From Peptococcaceae bacterium (GTDB lineage: Bacteria > Bacillota > DSM-521 > Neomoorellales > Neomoorellaceae), in NCBI GenBank assembly GCA_003509545.1, contig DOLC01000069.1:1-10113 (forward strand): a stretch of DNA of 10,113 bases, in the 5' to 3' direction. The first letter of the stretch is position 1, and the number at the start of each line of letters is the position of its first letter. The translations under genes and the position numbers were made by a program. Below the pieces are notes generated by a model. The model searched no databases, had not been told where the DNA came from, and saw only the letters and a program-made list of their open reading frames with translations. Positions 6,431 to 10,113 of the stretch are shown here, piece after piece.

Positions 6431-6496
6431 GGGTACGCGGCTTCTTTGGATGGGTTCAGCATCCTTTGACCGGCACCTTTGGAGGAGGTGGGGGTA

Positions 6497-6646
6497 GTGC
6501 GCATAGGTATAACCCTGGAGTGCAGCGAATGTAAACGCCGGAATTATACTACCACCAAGAACAAGAAAAATGATCCCAATCGCCTGGAGCTTAAAAAGTA
6601 CTGCAGTTACTGCGGCAGGCATACGGTTCATAAGGAAACCAAGTAG
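6497..6646 (+). CDS. rpmG: 50S ribosomal protein L33 (zinc-binding form)
   Basis: A 49-residue protein of the large ribosomal subunit. The sequence MRIGITLECSECKRRNYTTT, then KNKKNDPNRLELKKYCSYCGRHTVHKETK, is a complete L33. It has both Cys pairs (Cys9/Cys12 and Cys36/Cys39), so it is the zinc-binding (C+) paralogue; in some bacteria a zinc-free copy replaces it when zinc is short. The start is GTG at 6497, with GGAGGAGG at 6481-6488, eight bases upstream; no in-frame alternative exists before a stop. It is the first gene of the translation operon and is followed by secE after a few bases, the usual Firmicutes order. An EF-Tu gene, often found just upstream, is absent; doxX and its terminator are there instead. 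Confidence 0.97.
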   Translation: MRIGITLECSECKRRNYTTTKNKKNDPNRLELKKYCSYCGRHTVHKETK

Positions 6647-6661
6647 GGGATGTGGGGTGGC

Positions 6662-6889
6662 ATGGTGACCAAGTCAGTAGCCAAGCCTGCCGGCAACAGA
6701 GCAAAACTAGGTGAAAGGGCCGTAAAGTTTATTAAGGGCTCTTGGGCGGAATTAAAAAAAGTGCACTGGCCTACCCGGAGGGAACTTGCCGTTTATACCG
6801 GGGTAGTGCTGGTGGCCGTTTTTGTTGTGGGGGTCCTGCTGTGGATTATGGATTCCCTGTACAGCTTTATATTTAAACTGATACTGTAG
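6662..6889 (+). CDS. secE: Preprotein translocase subunit SecE
   Basis: The small essential subunit that clamps SecY in the SecYEG protein-export channel of the cytoplasmic membrane. The amphipathic family motif KGSWAELKKVHWPTRREL is followed by one membrane helix (about YTGVVLVAVFVVGVLLWIM) and a short hydrophobic tail, as in single-spanning Firmicutes SecE. An ATG at 6650 is also in frame and would give 79 residues, but the AGGGG before it touches that ATG. The ATG at 6662 (75 residues, MVTKSVAKPAG) has this AGGGG 12 bases upstream, a better though loose spacing; the start is therefore uncertain by four codons. It is followed by nusG after 11 bases, the nearly universal pairing. Confidence 0.95.
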   Translation: MVTKSVAKPAGNRAKLGERAVKFIKGSWAELKKVHWPTRRELAVYTGVVLVAVFVVGVLLWIMDSLYSFIFKLIL

Positions 6890-6900
6890 AGGGATAACCC

Positions 6901-7428
6901 ATGGAGAAGGCCTGGTACGTTATCCACACCTACTCCGGATATGAGAACAAGGTAAAGGCCAATCTGGAAAAACGCGTGGAATCCATGAATATGGGGGACA
7001 AGATATTTCGCATTGTAGTCCCCATGGAAGACGAGATCCAGGTCAAAGACGGCAAGCGAAAGATCACCAAGCGCAGGATATATCCGGGATACGTCCTGGT
7101 GGAAATGATCTTGACGGATGCTTCATGGTACGTAGTGCGGAACACCCCGGGCGTCACCGGATTTGTGGGTGCGGGGAACAAACCCATCCCTCTACAGGAA
7201 GAAGAGGTCCAGCAAATTCTCGAACGGGCGGTTACCGATACGCCCAGGCCGCGCATCGACGTAACCCTCGGGGAAAACGTACGGGTCATCAGCGGCCCCT
7301 TTGAGAATTTCATCGGCACGGTAGAAGAAATCCATCCGGATAAAGGGAAATTAAAGGTACTGGTCTCCATGTTCGGCCGGGAAACACCGGTAGAGTTGGA
7401 GTTCGACCAGATAGAGAAGCTGGATTAG
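6901..7428 (+). CDS. nusG: Transcription elongation/antitermination factor NusG
   Basis: It binds RNA polymerase at the clamp and modulates pausing and Rho action, and couples transcription to translation in the cytosol. It has 175 residues, typical for the family. The NGN domain (about 1-105) begins with KAWYVIHTYSGYENKV and contains the RRIYPGYVLVEM strand and the NTPGVTGFVGAG stretch. The KOW domain (about 122-172) has the GPFENFIGTVEEI turn, with Gly132 at its start. GAGGG (6890-6894 region) precedes the ATG. There is no insertion between the two domains. It sits between secE and rplK in the conserved order, with 27 bases to rplK. Confidence 0.98.
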   Translation: MEKAWYVIHTYSGYENKVKANLEKRVESMNMGDKIFRIVVPMEDEIQVKDGKRKITKRRIYPGYVLVEMILTDASWYVVRNTPGVTGFVGAGNKPIPLQEEEVQQILERAVTDTPRPRIDVTLGENVRVISGPFENFIGTVEEIHPDKGKLKVLVSMFGRETPVELEFDQIEKLD

Positions 7429-7455
7429 TCGAGAAAGGGAAGGGGAGGTGGCGAG

Positions 7456-7881
7456 ATGGCCAAGAAGGTCGCGGCGGTGGTTAAGCTACAAGTTCCTGCA
7501 GGGAAGGCTACTCCGGCCCCGCCTGTAGGCCCCGCCTTGGGCCAACACGGCGTCAACATAATGGCCTTTGTCAAGGAATTTAACGAGCGCACGGCGGGCC
7601 AGGCCGGGCTTATCATCCCGGTAGAAATTACTATTTATGAAGACCGCTCCTTTACCTTTATAACCAAAACGCCGCCAGCGGCGGTGTTGCTCAAGAAAGC
7701 CCTGGGTATAGAGACGGCCTCGGGAGAGCCCAATCGCAAGAAGGTGGGCAAGGTTTCCCGGGCCACCATCAGGGAAATAGCCGAACAGAAAATGAAAGAT
7801 CTCAACACAACCAACATCGAGGCAGCCATGCGTATGATCGAGGGCACGGCCCGCAGCATGGGCATCGAGGTGGAAGGGTAA
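7456..7881 (+). CDS. rplK: 50S ribosomal protein L11
   Basis: A protein of the GTPase-associated stalk base of the 50S subunit, where it binds 23S rRNA helices 43-44 and contacts elongation factors; it is needed for RelA activation where RelA exists. It has 141 residues, the standard size. The N-terminal domain has the proline-rich VPAGKATPAPPVGPALGQHG, and the C-terminal RNA-binding domain has KTPPAAVLLKKALGI, then KVGKVSRATIREIAEQKM and the closing EGTARSMGIEVEG. The ATG at 7456 has GGGGAGGTGG at 7442-7451. It is followed by rplA after 58 bases; no obvious L1-binding leader was seen upstream of rplK. Confidence 0.98.
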   Translation: MAKKVAAVVKLQVPAGKATPAPPVGPALGQHGVNIMAFVKEFNERTAGQAGLIIPVEITIYEDRSFTFITKTPPAAVLLKKALGIETASGEPNRKKVGKVSRATIREIAEQKMKDLNTTNIEAAMRMIEGTARSMGIEVEG

Positions 7882-7939
7882 TCCTTCACCCTGCCCCAGT
7901 GGGAGGAGTAATCCGCCAGAACCACAAGGAGGAATGTTT

Positions 7940-8638
7940 ATGCCCAAACACGGGAAGAGGTACCTGGAAGCCAAGAAACTGGTGGACCGGCAGCGCCTCT
8001 ACGAGCCGGTCGAAGCCATTAGCCTCGTTAAGCAAACGGCCACCGCCGAGTTTGACGAAACGGTGGAAGCGGCCGTACGCCTGGGAGTGGACCCCCGCCA
8101 CGCCGACCAGCAGGTCCGCGGCACGGTAGTCCTGCCCCATGGCACCGGCAAGACGCCGCGGGTGTTGGTTTTCGCTAAGGGGGATAAGGCCAAGGAAGCG
8201 GAGGAAGCCGGCGCGGATATTGTGGGCGCCGAAGACCTGGTGGAGAAGATCCAGGGCGGCTGGATGGACTTCGACGTGGCCATCGCCACCCCGGATATGA
8301 TGGGCACCGTGGGCAAACTCGGCCGGATCCTGGGCCCGCGGGGTTTAATGCCCAACCCCAAGGCCGGTACCGTGACCATGGATGTGGCCAGGGCAGTAAA
8401 GGAAGTTAAGGCCGGTAAGATTGAATTCCGGGTAGACAAGGGCGGCATTATACATGCGCCTATAGGCAAGGTCAGCTTTCCGGAAGAAAAACTAATGGAA
8501 AACTTCCGGGCCCTTATAGAAGCCTTAGTCCGGGCCAAACCCGCGGCGGCCAAGGGCCAGTACATCAAAGGTGTGAGTCTTTCCTGCACCATGGGCCCGG
8601 GTATCAAGGTCAATCCCCTGAAGGCGGTGCCCCGGTAG
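7940..8638 (+). CDS. rplA: 50S ribosomal protein L1
   Basis: Forms the L1 stalk of the large subunit, which helps release deacylated tRNA from the E site; in many bacteria it also represses the rplK-rplA mRNA. It has 232 residues, the normal length. Domain I starts MPKHGKRYLEAKKL. The central domain carries LPHGTGKTPRVLVFAKGDKA and the loop GPRGLMPNPKAGTVT, and domain I closes with FRVDKGGIIHAPIGKVSF and GVSLSCTMGPGIKVN. An in-frame ATG at 7934 would add two residues, but it touches the ribosome binding site AAGGAGGA (7926-7933). The ATG at 7940 has ideal spacing (six bases) and gives the usual N-terminus, so I chose it. Confidence 0.97.
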   Translation: MPKHGKRYLEAKKLVDRQRLYEPVEAISLVKQTATAEFDETVEAAVRLGVDPRHADQQVRGTVVLPHGTGKTPRVLVFAKGDKAKEAEEAGADIVGAEDLVEKIQGGWMDFDVAIATPDMMGTVGKLGRILGPRGLMPNPKAGTVTMDVARAVKEVKAGKIEFRVDKGGIIHAPIGKVSFPEEKLMENFRALIEALVRAKPAAAKGQYIKGVSLSCTMGPGIKVNPLKAVPR

Positions 8639-8662
8639 GCACGGCCGCGAAAGGGGCCGTGC
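8639..8662 (+). other. Hairpin directly after rplA
   Basis: GCACGGCC (8639-8646) pairs perfectly with GGCCGTGC (8655-8662) around an 8-base loop, starting on the base after the rplA stop codon. No T-tract follows, so this is not a clear terminator. It may protect or process the 3' end of the rplK-rplA message. A second hairpin, AAAGGGC (8680-8686) with GCCCTTT (8698-8704), follows before the L10 leader. Confidence 0.5.
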
Positions 8663-8735
8663 GACCCCCAAAGCCGGGCAAAGGGCAGGTTCGGGGCGCC
8701 CTTTAGAGATAAAAGTCAACGCAGCAAGGACAACA

Positions 8736-8880
8736 AAAATGGGTGAACCCAGAGGCCGCAGACAGCAGGTGCTCCTCCGGGAGCTTAAAGTGGCCTGCCG
8801 AGGCCGGTGGGCAGCGCCTATTTCTCCATTTACCATGGAGGGATAGATGGGCCCCTGCTTCGGCAGGGGCTTTAATTTGC
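8736..8880 (+). ncRNA. Ribosomal protein L10 leader (autoregulatory)
   Basis: The untranslated region before rplJ contains the L10-leader signature. AGAGGCCGCAGACAGCAGGT (8751-8770) and the downstream CTTAAAGTGGCCTGCCGAGG (8784-8803) pair through GGCC (8754-8757 with 8802-8805) and GCAGG/CCTGC (8765-8769 with 8794-8798), with an apical hairpin GCTCC/GGAGC (8771-8775 with 8780-8784). In Firmicutes this RNA binds the L10-L7/L12 complex, so excess protein lowers rplJ-rplL expression. A further hairpin (8824-8829 with 8835-8840) and an intrinsic attenuator follow. This is from memory of the family's conserved words; the exact 5' edge is approximate. Confidence 0.85.
8851..8878 (+). terminator. 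Attenuator within the L10 leader
   Basis: GCCCCTGC (8851-8858), a TTCG tetraloop and GCAGGGGC (8863-8870) form a perfect 8-bp hairpin followed by TTTAATTT. It lies between the L10-binding RNA and the rplJ start, as expected for an attenuator that stops transcription before rplJ when L10 is bound. Some read-through must occur for rplJ-rplL to be made. Confidence 0.85.
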
Positions 8881-8906
8881 CTTGGGGGAAGGGGGGTGCT
8901 AAGGTT

Positions 8907-9434
8907 TTGAACAAGCAGCGGCAGGCGAAAGCGGCAGTAGTGGAAGAGATTAAGGGTAAGATCGGCCGGTCTTCGGCCTTAATCCTGGCCGAGTACCGGG
9001 GCCTGAACGTGGCCGAAATGACCCAGCTCAGGCGGCAGCTCAAGGAGGCAGGGGCGGAACTAAAGGTAGTCAAGAATACCCTGACCAGGATCGCCGCCCG
9101 TGACGCGGGCCTGGAAGGCCTCCATCCCTATCTGGAAGGACCTACGGCCATAGTTTTTAGTTTCCAGGATCCGGTGGCACCGGCCAAGATCGTATCCGGT
9201 TTGGCCCGTACCAAAGAAGAGTTTAAGGTTAAGGCCGGGGTGCTCCAGGGCAAGATCATAGGCCAGGCGGAGATTAAAGCCCTGGCCGAGCTGCCGCCCC
9301 GGGAGCAGTTGCTGGCCAAAGTGGTGGGCGGCCTGCAGGGCCCGCTGTACGGCCTGGTGGGCGTGCTATCCGGGCCTCTACGCAGCTTGGTTTATGCGCT
9401 GGAGGCCATTCGGCAGCAAAAGGAAGCCTCGTAA
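8907..9434 (+). CDS. rplJ: 50S ribosomal protein L10
   Basis: The stalk-base protein that binds 23S rRNA and anchors the L7/L12 dimers; with them it also represses its own mRNA through the leader upstream. With the TTG start at 8907 it has 175 residues, as expected, and begins MNKQRQAKAAVVEEIKGKI. The family core follows: SALILAEYRGLNVAEMTQLR, then GAELKVVKNTLTRIA, and a C-terminal helix (LYGLVGVLSGPLRSLVYALEAI) that binds L7/L12. The only in-frame ATG upstream (8847) lies inside the attenuator hairpin, so it is ruled out. The G-rich stretch 8884-8896 is a strong ribosome binding site, ten bases before the TTG. Confidence 0.96.
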   Translation: MNKQRQAKAAVVEEIKGKIGRSSALILAEYRGLNVAEMTQLRRQLKEAGAELKVVKNTLTRIAARDAGLEGLHPYLEGPTAIVFSFQDPVAPAKIVSGLARTKEEFKVKAGVLQGKIIGQAEIKALAELPPREQLLAKVVGGLQGPLYGLVGVLSGPLRSLVYALEAIRQQKEAS

Positions 9435-9467
9435 GGGAATATCAAAGTTAAGGGGGAAAGAAGAAAC

Positions 9468-9851
9468 ATGAGCAAAGTAGCCGAGATAATCGAAGCGGTA
9501 AAAGGGATGAGGGTACTGGAACTGGCCGAACTGGTGAAGGCCCTGGAGGAGGAGTTCGGCGTTAGCGCGGCGGCGCCGGTAGCGGTGGCCGCAGTGCCGG
9601 GCGCGGCGGCCGCTCCGGCCGAGGCGCCGGCGGAGGAGCAGACCGAATTTGATGTCATCCTCAAAGAGGTCGGCGACAAGAAGATCAACGTAATTAAAGT
9701 GGTACGCGAGATTACCGGCCTCGGCCTTAAAGAGGCTAAAGACTTGGTGGACGGCGCGCCCAAGCCGGTGAAGGAAAAGGTCAGCAAGGAAGAGGCCGAA
9801 AGCATCAAGAAGAAGATGGAAGAAGCCGGCGCCACGGTGGAGGTAAAGTAG
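9468..9851 (+). CDS. rplL: 50S ribosomal protein L7/L12
   Basis: The multicopy acidic stalk protein that recruits and stimulates the GTPase translation factors. It has 127 residues, the normal length. The N-terminal dimerisation helices (about 1-32, SKVAEIIEAVKGMRVLELAEL) are followed by an unusually clean Ala/Pro hinge (33-57, largely A, P, V and E). The C-terminal factor-binding domain (59-127) has TEFDVILKEVGDKKINVIKV, then GLGLKEAKDLVDGAPKPVKE. AAGGGGGAAAG lies upstream, with about 12 bases between the G-run and the ATG, a long spacing for such a highly expressed gene. It follows rplJ after 33 bases. In most bacteria rpoB comes next; here a hairpin and a repeat follow. Confidence 0.98.
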   Translation: MSKVAEIIEAVKGMRVLELAELVKALEEEFGVSAAAPVAVAAVPGAAAAPAEAPAEEQTEFDVILKEVGDKKINVIKVVREITGLGLKEAKDLVDGAPKPVKEKVSKEEAESIKKKMEEAGATVEVK

Positions 9852-9873
9852 AGTACAAAGGGAAAAAGCCTTT

Positions 9874-9920
9874 GGCGGACGGGAGGCGATGTGGTCCACA
9901 GCCATGCGCCTCCCGCCGTC
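9874..9920 (+). terminator. Strong hairpin after rplL (terminator-like)
   Basis: GGCGG (9874-9878) and CGGGAGGCG (9880-9888), with one bulged A between, pair with CGCCTCCCG (9907-9915) and CCGTC (9916-9920), 14 pairs in all (one G-U). Only TTAATAGG follows, a poor T-tract, so termination may be partial or the hairpin may stabilise or process the message. A second perfect 6-bp hairpin, TGCCGC/GCGGCA (9940-9945 with 9950-9955, loop CTGT), follows. No gene is seen in 9852-10113. Confidence 0.55.
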
Positions 9921-10023
9921 TTAATAGGGTAGACGCTCATGCCGCCTGTGCGGCACCAGCAGGAGAAGGAAAAAAGCGGGCCGGCGTTTGTTTTGAGCGA
10001 GCGGTTTGGTCCGAGCGGGTAAG

Positions 10024-10113
10024 CAGCCTTGGCGAAGCCGAGGAGGGAGGGCGGGGCCGAGGACAGGAAGTCCGAGGCCGGTTTCTTAAGCAGGGATGCT
10101 GAATAGGCCGGGA
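10024..10113 (+). repeat. Direct repeat, copy 2 (downstream of rplL, cut by contig end)
   Basis: Same sequence as 26-115 with five substitutions (at 10082, 10083, 10087, 10092 and 10093). The predicted helices are kept: GGCC/GGCC and GGAC/GTCC with the GA/GA loop at 10055-10079, and GGTTT (10080-10084) with AGGCC (10105-10109), now using two G-U pairs. The right arm of the closing stem is beyond the window. It starts 172 bases after the rplL stop, where rpoB would normally follow. Confidence 0.95.

Noticed and set aside
8847..8906. ATG start of rplJ at 8847
   Set aside because: It would place the start and first codons within the attenuator hairpin; the TTG at 8907 gives the family N-terminus and has a ribosome binding site.
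9872..10102. 76-codon open frame through the hairpin and repeat copy 2
   Set aside because: It has no ribosome binding site and no recognisable protein features, and it runs through the rplL hairpin and the repeat. The equivalent part of copy 1 is not a gene.
1..10113. CRISPR array, insertion sequence, integrase, toxin-antitoxin or anti-phage genes
   Set aside because: No tandem spaced repeats, transposase, integrase or defence-type domains were found; the coding content is housekeeping plus one two-component system and doxX.

Overview
The window reads as a contig from a GC-rich (roughly 60% by eye), low-redundancy bacterial genome, most likely a thermophilic anaerobic Firmicute of the Moorella/Ammonifex/Desulforudis type. 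The reasons are strong GGAGG ribosome binding sites, TTG and GTG starts, sigma-A promoters of the TTGACA-N17 kind, a Firmicutes-style L10 leader with an attenuator, and serA directly followed by serS. The taxonomic call is inference; no marker here fixes the genus. The first 25 bases are not biological: they match the end of the Illumina TruSeq read-1 adapter.

Layout, all genes on the + strand. (1) 26-259: one copy of a repeat that folds like a structured RNA, running into the serA leader. (2) 260-3283: serA (phosphoglycerate dehydrogenase) and serS (seryl-tRNA synthetase), i.e. serine synthesis and serine charging, with a likely separate promoter before serS. (3) 3328-5437: a membrane histidine kinase and a LuxR-type response regulator, overlapping by 11 bases. 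(4) 5616-6131: a DoxX-family membrane protein whose ribosome binding site lies in one arm of a long inverted repeat. (5) 6132-6496: a gene-free stretch holding an intrinsic terminator, a 48-bp near-uninterrupted palindrome, and a strong promoter. (6) 6497-9851: the classical rpmG-secE-nusG-rplK-rplA-rplJ-rplL cluster, with an L10 autoregulatory leader and attenuator between rplA and rplJ. (7) 9852-10113: a strong hairpin, then a second copy of the repeat, which runs off the end where rpoB would be expected.

The ribosomal cluster is ordinary in content and order. The most interesting part is the repeat that bounds the contig at both ends. Its two copies are identical over the first 58 bases and differ at 5 of 90 positions. 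The differences lie in predicted loops or turn G-C pairs into G-U pairs, and one helix carries a symmetric GA/GA internal loop. This suggests a multicopy, structured non-coding RNA or an RNA-like mobile repeat that I cannot assign to a known family. Second in interest is the doxX leader, where one strand segment can pair with either of two copies of the same 6-base sequence, the second of them adjoining the ribosome binding site.
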